From Chara braunii (Eukaryota; Streptophyta; Charophyceae; Charales; Characeae), in contig BFEA01000242.1 of NCBI GenBank assembly GCA_003427395.1, positions 433,584 through 469,030 on the forward strand: 35,447 bases of DNA. Reading direction: 5' to 3'. The translations under genes were made by a program, and so were the position numbers. This document shows positions 1-10,029 of this stretch, one piece after another. The notes beneath the pieces were generated by a model, which was not told the DNA's origin, did not search any database, and saw only the letters and a program-made list of their open reading frames with translations. Position 1 is the stretch's first letter, and every line of letters starts with the position of its first letter.

Positions 1-60
1 GCCCGAACCCGAACGCCCGAACGTATGGGACCCCTTGGGGATGCGTTCGGCCGTTCGGGC
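1..60. repeat. GC-rich palindromic block at the window edge
   Basis: The first 60 bases form an imperfect inverted repeat. CCCGAACG-type words on the left are mirrored by CGTTCGGCCGTTCGGGC on the right, with an inner CCCC-TT-GGGG hairpin. Related GTTCGG/CCGAAC words recur at about 636-660. The block is cut by the window edge, so it may be one end of a longer mobile element. No coding potential is seen. Confidence 0.5.
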
Positions 61-269
61 CGAACGCGGACCCAAAAACAAAAAAAAAGAAAAAAAACAA
101 AGGCATCAAAAAAATCTGAAAAAAAAGATATGTTATGGAGAAAAATAAACTAAACAAGATTTTCCTGAGAATAACATCCGAATTCCTTACCAAATTTGAA
201 ATAAAACAAAATACAGAAAACAAATACTAATAATAAAAATAAATAAAAATAAAAAGAGAATTAAATCTA

Positions 270-640
270 GTAAGTGCGCGAGCATATTTTCGACACTGCC
301 ATCTTTGGCGATTTTTTATTTTTGTTTTGCATAGCTAAATGCCCTGAAAATTTACAGATGTGTACTTCACATAATAAAAAACCCACTAAAAAAGTTTCAA
401 AAAATAATAAAATTGTTTAGACCCCGAACTAAAGTGAAAACAAAAAGTAAAAAGTGAAAAAATACGTGGGCAAGCACGTTTTGACACCGCCATCTTTGGC
501 GATTTTGAATTCTTATTTGGCTTAGCCAAATGACTTGAAAATTTACAGGCATGTACCTCACGTCATAGAGAAGTGACAAAAAAACATTCAGAAAAAAATA
601 AGTATTTCTAGGCCCCGAAATGATTTTTGGCGGGGGCCGA
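270..640 (+). repeat. Two-copy tandem duplication, 191-bp period
   Basis: The words around GCCATCTTTGGCGATTTT at 292-316 reappear at 483-507. Downstream order is also kept: a CATAGCTAAATG/CTTAGCCAAATG word, then CTTGAAAATTTACAG-like sequence, then a CCCCGAA word at about 422 and 613. The copies are clearly diverged, so the duplication is old. The A-rich sequence holds no gene I recognise. Confidence 0.75.
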
Positions 641-681
641 ACGCCGTCGGGTTCGGACCCCGTACGGGACCTCGAACGCCT

Positions 682-714
682 GTACGTACGGAGGTCGGGG
701 ACCTTCGTACGTAC
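682..714. repeat. 15-bp hairpin built on GTACGTACG
   Basis: Positions 682-696 pair with 700-714 around a 3-base GGG loop. Fourteen pairs are Watson-Crick and one is G-T. It lies in a GC-rich 608-720 segment just before a (TA)n run at about 730-750. A DNA palindrome or mobile-element end is possible. Confidence 0.75.
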
Positions 715-729
715 GGGCTGGTAACCCTG

Positions 730-751
730 TATATATATATATATATATATA
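730..751. repeat. (TA)n microsatellite
   Basis: About eleven TA dinucleotides separate the GTACGTACG hairpin from the tRNA-Ser-like sequence. Confidence 0.95.
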
Positions 752-772
752 GACACGACTCTTTGGTGTAAT

Positions 773-897
773 GGATGGGACCAATCGGGTGGTTCCGGAG
801 ATTCTGACTTTTCTTACTTCTAAAATAGGTTTGAAGGTATCAGTCTTGAAAACTGACATATTACAAAATATCGGGGGTTCGAATCCCTCTCCATCCG
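773..897 (+). tRNA. trnS-UGA-like: tRNA-Ser(UGA)-like sequence with ~35-nt insertion before the D arm; probable mitochondrial-type pseudogene
   Basis: Most of a class II serine tRNA can be folded. Acceptor strands 773-779 and 890-896 give six Watson-Crick pairs plus one G-T, and G897 is the discriminator. Anticodon stem 840-844/852-856 is perfect, with loop CTTGAAA reading UGA. The long variable arm is ATATT/AATAT (858-862/867-871). The T arm has stem GGGGG/CCCTC and loop TTCGAAT at 878-884. A D-stem CTTC/GAAG (817-820/833-836) with a GG-containing loop is possible. Between acceptor and D stem, where two bases are normal, about 37 are present (780-816). The 3' half and the GGATGG/CCATCC acceptor resemble plant mitochondrial trnS-UGA. 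A nuclear copy of mitochondrial DNA that took an insertion is the simplest reading; an intron in an unusual place is less likely. Confidence 0.7.
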
Positions 898-903
898 TTC
901 ATG

Positions 904-1600
904 TATGTTAATTTACGGATAATGAATTCAGTATTGAAAATGATTATCGAGGAATATATATATTATTATTTTCGAGAATTGGGGGAAATTCGTTCACAAG
1001 AGTCTTGCACAACTTGTGGATGGCAAAGGACCAAATTGCTATTTGCTGCAGACGGCCTAGGCCTTGTCCCATATGAAAGGTGCAGCAGTGTGACCTGAAC
1101 CACGCCCAAAACCTCAAATTTGGCCTATCCCAAATCTGCATATTTTGCAGATTTGGAGTCGAAGTGTGAGCATTCCCGGTGGGACCAAAAAGATGGTGAA
1201 CTATGGCTGAGCAAGGCGGTGCCACAGGGAATGCCAATGGAGGCCTGCAACAATACTGCTGCAAATCGTCCATCAGACCTAGGTATAGGGCAGAAGACTA
1301 GTAAAGCTACCGAGTAGCAGGTTCCCTCAGTGGTTTTCCCTCGGGATAGTTGGAGTTGTGGAACAGTCTTACTTCGCAACTGTGAGACCATGCACTGCAG
1401 AAGGGGGACTACGGTGACTCCTGCCCCTGGTACCAGGGCTGGCTCGGCAAAAAATCAGCTGACCTGGCTCAGTTGGTACACCCACGAACTGTTGAAAATA
1501 CAGATCCGAGCTCAAAGTTCAATGGAGGCAAATAAATAACAAGTTATAATTCTGGATTATCCGAGGCCGACCAGTACCATAGGGGTATCCCAGTGCCATG
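904..1600. other. No gene or repeat recognised
   Basis: Open frames here are under 110 codons on both strands and overlap one another. No domain, RNA gene or clear repeat is visible. Confidence 0.5.
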
Positions 1601-1611
1601 CCCATGGGTTA

Positions 1612-1644
1612 GTCCTTCGGGACATCCGTTAAAATTGAAACGAT
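1612..1644 (+). pseudogene. U6-like: U6 snRNA 5'-head fragment, plant-type
   Basis: A perfect GTCC-TTCG-GGAC hairpin (1612-1623) is followed by ATCCGTTAAAATTG (1624-1637) and AAACGAT, matching the first third of plant-type U6 (GTCC..GGACATCCGATAAAATTGGAACGAT). After 1644 similarity fades. No ACAGAG box follows at the expected place, although AATTAG at 1658 and GCCCC at 1675 could be remnants. No TATA-like element lies about 30 bp upstream, so this looks like a 5' fragment or pseudogene rather than a working gene. Confidence 0.75.
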
Positions 1645-1679
1645 CCCGTGAGCTGTAATTAGTGATTTCTTCGAGCCCC

Positions 1680-2980
1680 ACTGACCTTGATTCATAGACC
1701 CATAGTTAGTGGTCTTTATTTGACAAAGCCTAGGCCTTTCAGCCTAATTGTTTTGTCCTTTTTCTATTCTTCTCAAGGCAGGTAGGCCATAGGTTTGGAA
1801 CCCTCTTAGTTTAGATTTCCAGCTAGATACATGTAGGCAAATTTTATAGTGAAGCCACATATGTTTGTTGTCTGGACAACCAGATAGGCCGATAGGGGAC
1901 CGTTGTGATGTAGGGAGAATAATCGAGTAGAAAAGGGGGAGGAGGTCGACAGATTTGAGGTTCGCCTTGTTGCTTTTTCTGTTCGCAGTCTTACTGGAGG
2001 TCGCACTGATTCTCCGCTACGTTAATACGGACATGTACGTGGGGCATCCACCCCGCATGCTGATAGCGGCCATAGCCGGGGCAGAACAGCTCCACTAGTA
2101 GCAGCTCCAGACTCTGCACCCAAAATGACGATGAGCGCTTCCTCATACGCATGAGTTTTTTTGGGGTTTTGATCACCTACCACCAAGGCTGCACTTACTA
2201 AAAAAAGAGTGAATCTGGACGCATATCTACGCCAGATGCATTCAGAGGAAGGAACTAAATTGGTGAGGAAAGGAAGGATGAGTATGCTGGGAGGGGGGAA
2301 ATGCACAACTCGCTCGTTTTAGAATGGATTTGAGTAGCAAAAAATGCTTTGTAGGAGCTTTTTGTCGGGCGAATCGAATGACAGACTTAGTTTGTCGGAT
2401 TGGAGAGTGTATGGGGAGGTAGAGGGGGAAGAGAGCTCGCAAAAGTGTGGACGAAGATAGTGAGGAGAAAGGAGGGAGTAAATTTTGGTTATCTCGGGCG
2501 TTCCTTAGCCATTTTGAGCAAACTAAGACTCTAAACTTGGGTTTTTAGACATGGCGAGTCGGTCTGTCGCATCAGATTTGATTTTCACAGGTCGCATGGC
2601 CGCTACAAGGGTTGAGTACTGTGTGAGGCGATGAACATGGTCACATTCTACCGGAAGATTTATTCTTATTTTGCACACTAGGTGAGTAGCAAGGCATGAC
2701 CGTAGTTGCACACCAGTTCGTCGTCGAGATGTTGGTCCTCCGAACTGTTTTTTCCTCTTGGTGCTCATCACCATCACTCTCAACAAGGTGGGCGTACCTT
2801 TTGTTTTCTAAGTAGTAGAATGGGATCCGTTTGTCCTGGCTCTTCGCTATGACCGAGGAACGACTGTTTTCCTTCGACAGGTTGCATATGTTGTTTGACC
2901 GTTGTTCGTGTCTACGTAACTGCTACAAGAACTGTATGAACTTGGATGGGAAAGCAGGTGAGGTCCGCTGAAGAGAGACA
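1680..2980. other. No gene recognised
   Basis: Only short open frames of under 95 codons occur, on both strands. The + strand is purine-rich at about 2255-2480, which explains the open minus frames there. No repeat or RNA family is identified. Confidence 0.5.
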
Positions 2981-2982
2981 TA

Positions 2983-3177
2983 ATGAAATGGGGTTTGAAG
3001 GAGGAAGTTGAGAGTGGCGATCAAGAGAGAGATGATGCAGCAAGTGAGATAAGAGGGAGAGTGGTGAAAGAAAAGGAACAAAGAAGAGAAGGAGAATTAG
3101 TGAGAACGAAGTTGCAGCTCAACCGGATCAGGCGGAGTGACGGTCAGATGCTGAGGAGATTGGATGTAAGTGAATAG
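2983..3177 (+). CDS. Unsupported 64-codon charged open frame
   Basis: An ATG-started frame encodes a highly charged, coiled-coil-like peptide rich in E, K and R, ending in the sequence LRRLDVSE. It lies in a purine-rich stretch where GA/AG runs produce such codons by composition alone. A GTAAGT donor-like word sits at 3167, just before the stop. No homologous family is recognised. It is listed because it is the most protein-like frame of the first 5 kb, not because I think it is established. Confidence 0.12.
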   Translation: MKWGLKEEVESGDQERDDAASEIRGRVVKEKEQRREGELVRTKLQLNRIRRSDGQMLRRLDVSE

Positions 3178-3179
3178 AG

Positions 3180-5080
3180 GACCGCTGGGTTGGAAAAGGG
3201 AGAGAATGTGTACCTGTTCGATTATGGGTTCGAATCAGGGAACAGGGAAAGACGGTGTAAATGAACCAGGATGGTGAGTTGGCTAGGTACATTAAGTAAA
3301 AAGGAGGTGGTACGAGAGGTAGTAAGAGATAGGGGCGAGTGAGAGAAAGACACGAGTTACCTACCATGACTGGCAATGTATTTTTCCACCCTCAAGCCGA
3401 AAATTCATTTTTATTTTGCTCTCGTTGTGATTGACAGAGCACAGATCGAACACGTGTTCATTACTAAGTCAAACAGACATAGCCGATCTTCAATTTCATC
3501 CATCGTCCCCCGCGGATTAGTCGAGTTCCACCTGTACCACATTTGTGACCATCGCATATTTACACGCGTAACTATTGCCTGCTCAGATTGAAGTAGTGGT
3601 TGTTGTTGTCTTGAAAACGTGGTTTAGGGTGAGACACGACTATGCACACTACCTAGAATAATATGCATCTAGCAAAGGCGGGAGTAGACAAGGAACGAGA
3701 GGTTGAGGAAAGGCGGGGATGAATTATATGGCGGCCCTGGTTTGAGCTGCAGGACTCGGTTCTGGGCTGTTGCGCATAGGTTATTTTGCTGTTGTTGCTG
3801 AAGTTGCCAAGAAATGGGGACTTACAAGTTATTTTAGGAAGCGTGTCGTTGTTGAGTTTGACGGTTACGAACGAGAAGCTGCTCATTGTGTTTGGGGTTG
3901 CCTCCTATTATGAATCAAGGGACTGATGCAACCATCACTAGCAGAAGATTACTGACCGACTTGAAATCGAAGTTGACTAGAGGGGACTAAGCTCCAATTT
4001 TGCTAATTCCGAGTTGCCACTGAGGAAAGACCGACCGAGCTACTGACTTTTCAAGGTCGGTACAGCGGCTGCCTTTCTGAGGGTTGCGCTGCACTTTCCA
4101 GATTTCAACAGCTTTGGATTATCGAAGCCTGGGCAGCCGTTGGCTCTTTAGGCTGCTGGTCGGTGCTACTCCTAGCTCCTCGGGCTTGCGCAACCGCTGG
4201 TTTCTCAGATTCGCAGCACAATTGTTTTCCTGGTTCATACAGACAACTATTTTTATAATTTGTGTGGTTGTTGTTTCCACGAGTTTGCGCAGCTGTTGAG
4301 TCTTTTATTGCGGCAAGACTGTACTTTTTGTACTACTCTGAGCTCGCTACGTTGGTTGTATACCGTGGGATGTTATGCTTGCTACGATCGTTATGTAGTC
4401 TTGATTCAATTGCTGCAGCTGCACATTTACGAAGTTTTTTTGCGGTGCTTGTTTTGTGTCACTCAGAACAATTACTATGCAGTCGTCGCTCGCTGAAGTT
4501 TTGATTGTACATTGCGCTATGGATTACTAGGCACAGTGGGATAATATGTGTGTCGGAAGCCTATGCATTGCAGCGACGTTCGACTGCTGCGCACGATTGC
4601 CGCATGTGCAGTTCCGGTTGGAGTGATCTATTTGAACGCAGCCCATTCCTACCTGCGTAGTGGTGGATTTGGTCGGTAATGGAGCACGACGACTTAAAGG
4701 AGTGGTCAAGTTCTTCAAAGAGGTCACTGCAATAATTTGAGGCGCAGTCAAGGGGCTGATATTCTTCATTTTGGTGGTGCACTGAGTACCTTTACTGCGT
4801 TAATTGGCCACCATTGCGGGACCCTCAGGCGATTGAAGATCTCAAGGTCCTCTCCTGCGAGTTGAATCTGTCCCTCTCTTGTATCTCGAGCGTTTGAAAC
4901 CCCTCCCTCTGCACTTCTTATTCTAAGTCTAGTCTGTGGTTACGAGAGGAAGGCGGCAGGCGGGATCGCAACCTGTAGGACCGCATCAAGACTCTGTGGG
5001 GAGTCTGCCTACTGATTGCGGGAACTCTGCCGAAACTCAGAAGGAATTATGGAGGCAGGGAACCAAGAGGTAATTCTTCG
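3180..5080. other. No gene recognised
   Basis: Several overlapping frames of 70-80 codons occur on both strands (for example near 4084-4504 and 4527-4782) without recognisable domains or consistent strand. A TATAAAT word at 5089-5095 precedes the hairpin region and could be a promoter element of a mobile-element terminal repeat, but nothing else supports that. Confidence 0.45.
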
Positions 5081-5349
5081 ACTCCTTCTATAAATCCCAA
5101 CGAAAACCCCTATGAATACATTTCTTTATGGATGTCTGATTATACTACATGCATCCCTACACAATTTATGTTTGATTTTTTCTGAATTAAGTCATAATAA
5201 ACTAGAGGAATGCATGCACAGACTTCACTTTTTTTTTTTTTTTTGCTTGTTTGAAATAAAATTTTGAAGGGAGTGAACTGGGGGAAGGTGGGAGGAAGAC
5301 AGTTTTGCTTGTAATGATTGGGTCCCCTTTGTTTACTTTTATTTCCTCT

Positions 5350-6015
5350 GCAGCCAAGCAATGTGGCTTCGGTTAGGCATGGTTGTCGTATTGTTTGTAT
5401 TTCCGACAGTCAGATAATGTAGCTTCAGTCAGGTCTGATTGTCATACCCTTGTAGGTTGTTATCTAAGCAGCCGGACAATGTGGCTTCGGTCAGGCGTGA
5501 TTGCTGTTTTTATGGTGATTTGTCTGTTGAAAGGGTTTTAAGAATTGAGTGATGTGGCTTCGGTGAGGTCCAGCTACTTATTTCTTTCTGAGAGAGGTTT
5601 GAACAGAGGACGAAGCAATGTGGCTTATGTTTGGCTTAGTCTGAAGTCACTCACATAAAGTGAAACCTAAAAATATTATTTTCTATATGCATAAGTATTA
5701 GATTTTTTATAGAAGAAGCTAGTCAGACAATGTGGCTTCGATTTGGCCTGGCTAAAACTTATCACAAAAAATAAAAAAATATTTTAATTAAGAATACAAC
5801 AAAGATATTATAAGGCGGACTGAGCAATGTGACTTCGGTTTAAATGGATTCAGAGAGTTATTATAAACTTGGATATTAAACATTTGGCAGGGCTAGACAA
5901 TGTGGCTTCGGTTTGGTCTAACTAACTGCCTAAAAAAAAAGAGACGTAGTAGTGTCCTCTGTTTTGTGTATACACAGACAACGGTTAAGTAATGTGACTT
6001 CGGTTTGGCTTAACC
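5350..6015 (+). repeat. Hairpin family A: nine conserved loops, mostly with variable paired arms
   Basis: A core close to AATGTGGCTTCGGTTTGG occurs nine times, about 55-110 bp apart, starting near 5360, 5416, 5478, 5551, 5617, 5729, 5826, 5899 and 5991. Flanking arms differ between copies yet pair. 5405-5414/5434-5443: nine Watson-Crick plus one G-T. 5983-5989/6009-6015: GGTTAAG/CTTAACC, perfect. 5720-5728/5746-5754: seven plus a G-T. 5609-5616/5634-5641: seven of eight. 5892-5898/5916-5922: six of seven, plus an outer GGCAG/CTGCC at 5886-5890/5926-5930. 5350-5359/5377-5386: seven plus two G-T. 5467-5473/5499-5505: five plus one G-T. 5820-5824/5849-5853: four plus one G-T. The copy near 5551 pairs poorly. 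DNA between copies is AT-rich and not obviously repeated. The family is unidentified; a repeat block of a retroelement terminal region or a structured RNA are possibilities. Confidence 0.75.
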
Positions 6016-6319
6016 TTTTTATGTTGTATGTAAGTTGGGGTATTCAGGTTACTTAACTGAGAGATGATGAACTGTTTGTCTGAAAACAACTTGGGGGAAC
6101 TAGTAAGAGTACTTACTCATTGTGGTATGGACTTGCATGTGGCTGAGTGTGAGCTCTACTTGTTCCGAGTTGTGACTTTGATAGGTAGTGCTTTCAATGC
6201 TCGCCATGTGCTAGAGTTGTAGGAGTTTGTTCAATTTCTGTTTTTTTTTAATTAACTTTATTTTACTTAGTTCAATTATCATATTTTATGGGGTCATTTA
6301 TTTTACTTGGCTTTGTATG

Positions 6320-6692
6320 AATTTTGGAAAAGCACTTTTCCTACGGGAAGCGCTGCCGAAATTTCTGCAAATCCAAATGAGTTTATTAAATTTTGTTTTT
6401 CACAAAGTTCGACTTTTTTGACTTCATATATGACTTAGTACGAATCTGGGCAGCCTACCTTTCTAGTAGGAGATGCTGCCAAAATTTTTACTAATTCAGG
6501 GAGTTAAACAAAATTTAACTTTGTGAAGTCAGGATTACTTTCATATTTTATATTTAGTCTTATATAAATTCTGCAAAGGCACTTTTCCTACGGGAAACGC
6601 TGCCGAAATTTCCTGAAATATAGAGGAGTTATAATGTTTTGGAACCTTGAGAGTTTGACAGTATGTCCTCGCGTAGAGGACATACTGTCGAA
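6320..6692 (+). repeat. Hairpin family B: four palindromic units ending in (C)GAAATT-like sequence
   Basis: Four hairpins follow family A. Near 6320-6367, outer AATTTTGG/CCGAAATT surrounds a TTCC-TACG-GGAA tip. Near 6450-6485, GGCAGC/GCTGCC surrounds CTAC/GTAG. Near 6573-6612, a TTTCC-TACG-GGAAA tip is flanked by GGCA and TGCC. At 6654-6692, TTTGACAGTATGTCCTC pairs with its mirror around a 5-base GCGTA loop, with 16 Watson-Crick pairs and one G-T. Three of the four have TACGG or GCGTA at the tip, and 3' arms end in GAAATT or AAAATT. The unit at 6654 has entirely different arm bases from the others but keeps the fold. Function and family are unknown. Confidence 0.65.
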
Positions 6693-6719
6693 ATTCCTGA
6701 TATTTTCATATGAGTGTAA

Positions 6720-7270
6720 GGGGTAAGTTAGAAAGGTAGGATTATTTCAAAATCACTCAAGCATAGCTTGGACACTGGTCTGTGCTTTGTTGCAGGTCAC
6801 TCTTATTCCAAATTGATTTGAAGTTTGACTAGCTTCCAGTTGATCCTACGTTGGATCATTTTCTGTTATCCTTTGATAATATCCTTTGATAACAGGTCGG
6901 TTCTCGACTCAACTCTAACTCATTCTCACTACTCAACCTAAGGTCTTAGCCCCTGTGGGTTGAAATGTTTCTTTAGGGTTTTACCCAGATATTTATTAAA
7001 TGGTCATTTAAAAGAGGACTGAGTGTTTTTATCCTTTGGGTAGTTGGACAAATGTTGACATTTGTATGGCTAAAACAAAGGGTGTGAGTGCAAGGAGTAG
7101 TTGATGTTGACCCCGCGTAGTGCGTGAATTTTGGTTGAACCTTTGACGTGATTGCAGGTATGATTGTGGTTCAGGCTCTGGATTTAACTGCCTGCTATCA
7201 CACACATATACGTATGGTTGAAGCGAGTCTCACTTTGATTGCGATAAGTAATCGTCTCATATTTACAACC
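6720..7270. other. No gene recognised
   Basis: Contains a short direct repeat ATCCTTTGATAA at about 6869-6895 and acceptor-like TTGTTGCAGG and GATTGCAGG words at about 6789 and 7150. No open frame is worth reporting. Confidence 0.4.
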
Positions 7271-7272
7271 TC

Positions 7273-7318
7273 TTATATATATATATACATATACACACAC
7301 ACATATATATATATATAC
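7273..7318. repeat. Compound TA/CA microsatellite
   Basis: (TA)n, then (CA)n, then (TA)n in a 46-bp run. Confidence 0.95.
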
Positions 7319-7319
7319 C

Positions 7320-8030
7320 TTGAGTGACTGCACGTAAGGGTCAAACAAATTATGCTTTGAAGATCCCCTTCTATCTTTTTGTTTTTTTGATTTGTTATAG
7401 TTGGACGTTGGAGTCCGTGACAGCCGTCAAAGTCAAACCCCTTGATTTCTCTCCGGGCCTTGGATGATGTAACTGCCATCTAAGGCTACGAGAGCCGACT
7501 GCCACCACAAGCCGGATCCTGTGTACCACCCACTCTCCGCAGGGTGCAGAAGAGGGAGTGGTTCTCAACCACCTAGGCGGTTGACTAGCGCCGAAAGATT
7601 TATCCCACATGGCGTGTGTCAGCCAACACTTGAATGTCGAAAATGACCCTCGAGACCTTTGAGGGCCTCGTGATTATGGGTACTACATAGCACTCCATTG
7701 TCATCACCACTTGCGTATGCTTGCATGGTTAGTCGATATGACTAAGGTTTACGTCGCTGCGATATTTATTCAAAATCTCGCCTGCGACACCAACCGTTTA
7801 AGTTATTAGAAGTTTTGGGTCAAATGTGAAAAAGGGACCAGACACGAGCAAAACATTAAAGTTTGAAAACTCTTGATTGGACAGTCATGTCTCGCCCCCA
7901 CCGTTAATTGGTTGATGAATAACTGACGATGTAGCAAGATCAACCCTAAATGAGGGTCTTTGAAGTTTCGTTGGTCCTTCAATGTAAATTGATTACTTAT
8001 GTCTCTCATTTTCTCTAGTGTGATTCGTCA
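7320..8030. other. No gene recognised
   Basis: Small minus-strand frames of about 70 codons at 7395-7610 and 7806-8009 have no recognisable content. The segment leads directly into the 134-bp satellite. Confidence 0.4.
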
Positions 8031-8034
8031 TCTA

Positions 8035-9318
8035 TTAGTTGATCACTGATTAATGCAGCCTACAGCGATACCTAAACCCTGAGTGAAGACCACGTGTTGT
8101 ACTTCGCTGTCACGCCCAAAGAGAGTGGTTCAATTTCTTTTATTTTGTTATATTATTGATCGAACTCTGATTGGTTGATCACACACGTGTTCCGGGTAGC
8201 GGTGCCCAGAGCCTAAGTGAAGACCACGTGTTGTACACCACTGCCACGCTAAAAAAAAATGTTTCAATTTATTTTATTTTATTATGTTATTGGTCAACCT
8301 TTAATTGGTCAATCACACAAATGTATTGCGGGCAGCAGTGCCCAATTTATTTTATTTTATTTTATTATTGATCTGCCTCTGATTGGCCGATCACACACGT
8401 GTTGTGGGCAGCGGTGCCCAAACCCTAAGTGAAGGTCACATGCCGTACACCGCTTCCACGCTCGAAGAGAGTGTTTCAATGTATTTTATTATATTATATT
8501 ATTACTCAACCTTTGATTGGTTGATCATACACGTGTTGTGGGCAGTGGTGCCCAGACCCTTAGTGAAGGCCACGTGTTGTACACCGATGCCATGCTCAAA
8601 GAGAGCGTTTCAAGTTATTTTATTTTATTATATTATTGATCAGCCTCTGATTGGTTGATCACACGCGTGTTGTGGGCAACGGTCCCGGGACCCTAAGTGA
8701 AGACCACGTGTTGTACACCGCTGTCATGCTCAGAGAGAGCGTTTCAGTTTATTTTATTTTATTATATTATTGATCAACCTCTGATTGGTTGATCACACAC
8801 GTGTTGCGGACAGTGGTGCCCATGCCCTAAGTGAAGGCCACGTGTTGTACACCGCTGTCACGCTCAAAGAGAGCAATTCATTATATTTTATTATATTATC
8901 TTATTGATCAGCCTATGATTGGCTGATCACACACTTGTTGCGGGCAGCGGTGTCCAGACCCTAAGTGAAGCCCACGTGATGCACACTGTTGCCACGCTCA
9001 AAGAGAGTGTTTTCATTTATTTTATTTTATTATACTATTGATTGACCTCTGATTGGCTGATCAAACACGTGTTGTGGGCAGCGATGCCAAGACCCTAAGT
9101 GAAGGCCACGTGTTGTACACTGCTGCCACGCTAAGAGGGAACATTTCAATTTATTGAATTTTATTATATTAATGATCAACCTTTGAATGGCTGATCACAC
9201 ACGTGTTGCAGGCAGAGGTGCCTAGACCCTAAGTAAGGGTCACGTGTGATAAGAGTGTCGCTAATGCAAAAGAGGGCACTGAATTAATTTTATTTATACC
9301 ACTTGAACTGCTATCAAT
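8035..9318 (+). repeat. 134-bp satellite array, about 9.5 units
   Basis: The word GATTGG (or a one-base variant) occurs at 8169, 8303, 8381, 8515, 8649, 8783, 8917, 9051 and 9185. Every step is exactly 134 bp except one truncated 78-bp step (8303-8381). A first diverged unit starts near 8035. Most units hold ACACGTGT and CACGTGTTG, an inverted CCAAT word, a (TTTTA)n AT-rich stretch, and two dyads: TGATCAACC..GGTTGATCA across the unit junction, and GGCAGCGGTG..CACCGCTGCC flanking the second CACGTG. Within-unit AT-rich and GC-rich halves alternate. Short frames inside are only repeat translations. The constant length suggests recent homogenisation. Confidence 0.95.
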
Positions 9319-9335
9319 TTTCGACCCAAATTGTT

Positions 9336-9358
9336 TTTTTTTTTTTTTTTTTTTTTTA
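9336..9358. repeat. Poly-T run
   Basis: About 22 consecutive T shortly after the satellite. It could be the poly-A tail of a minus-strand retro-inserted sequence, but no element body is recognisable next to it. Confidence 0.8.
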
Positions 9359-9399
9359 ATGGTTGTGCGATCAGCCATTGTTTGACTAATCATCTCTCA

Positions 9400-9835
9400 C
9401 CCCCCCAAATGACGTACTTGTCATAAGTGAAGGCTTCGTGCAGTATTTGAACAGGCTATGAATGAATCACGCCCGTGCAACATACCAGATTTGTCCAATG
9501 ACCAAGAACTCTTGTGAGAGAATTGTGTGCAAAGACGCTTGTACATATGGGCGTGAAGATAACTTAAAAAATTGAGAGAAAGGGAGAGAGACAACAAGAA
9601 CATGGCGGGCATAAGAGAAGTGAGAGATAAATTATAAACAAAGAGAAAACAAGTGAAGACGGTTACATAGATATACTCAACCACGACACGCAGTCGATGA
9701 TGGAGATGGGGGTGTTGATTGTACTTGTAGAGAAGGAACGAGAACAACAGTCATTTCACGGACTGTGACTGAATCTAGATGGGGCTTTGTGTCAGATTCA
9801 ACCACGACCAAACAGCCCACTGTTTCGCTTTGATT
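9400..9835. other. No gene recognised
   Basis: A minus-strand frame of 108 codons (9421-9747) is serine/leucine-rich because the + strand is purine-rich with GA runs near 9575-9600. No domain seen. Confidence 0.4.
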
Positions 9836-9848
9836 GAAGTTGGTTCTA

Positions 9849-9890
9849 GTATTTATTTATTTATTTACTTATTTATTTATTTGTTTTAGT
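9849..9890. repeat. (TTTA)n microsatellite
   Basis: About nine ATTT-type tetranucleotides with one ACTT interruption. A similar short TTTA tract lies at 12963-12985. Confidence 0.9.
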
Positions 9891-10029
9891 ACTCTTTCTC
9901 CATCCAGTCACCGACGATGGACATGCACCGTGATAAGGAGTTGGATGATATGGGTTGACACGTGGACAGTAGCGAACCACGTACTTAGTTTATTTGTTCA
10001 AGGTGGCTGCCGCAGCAGGGCGCCATGAC

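Noticed and set aside
3205-3245. tRNA-like GGTTCGAATC motif at about 3228
   Set aside because: No pairing acceptor or anticodon arm can be found around it.
6960-6980. Telomere-like TTTAGGG word
   Set aside because: A single occurrence (TTTAGGGTTTTACCC) with no tandem array.
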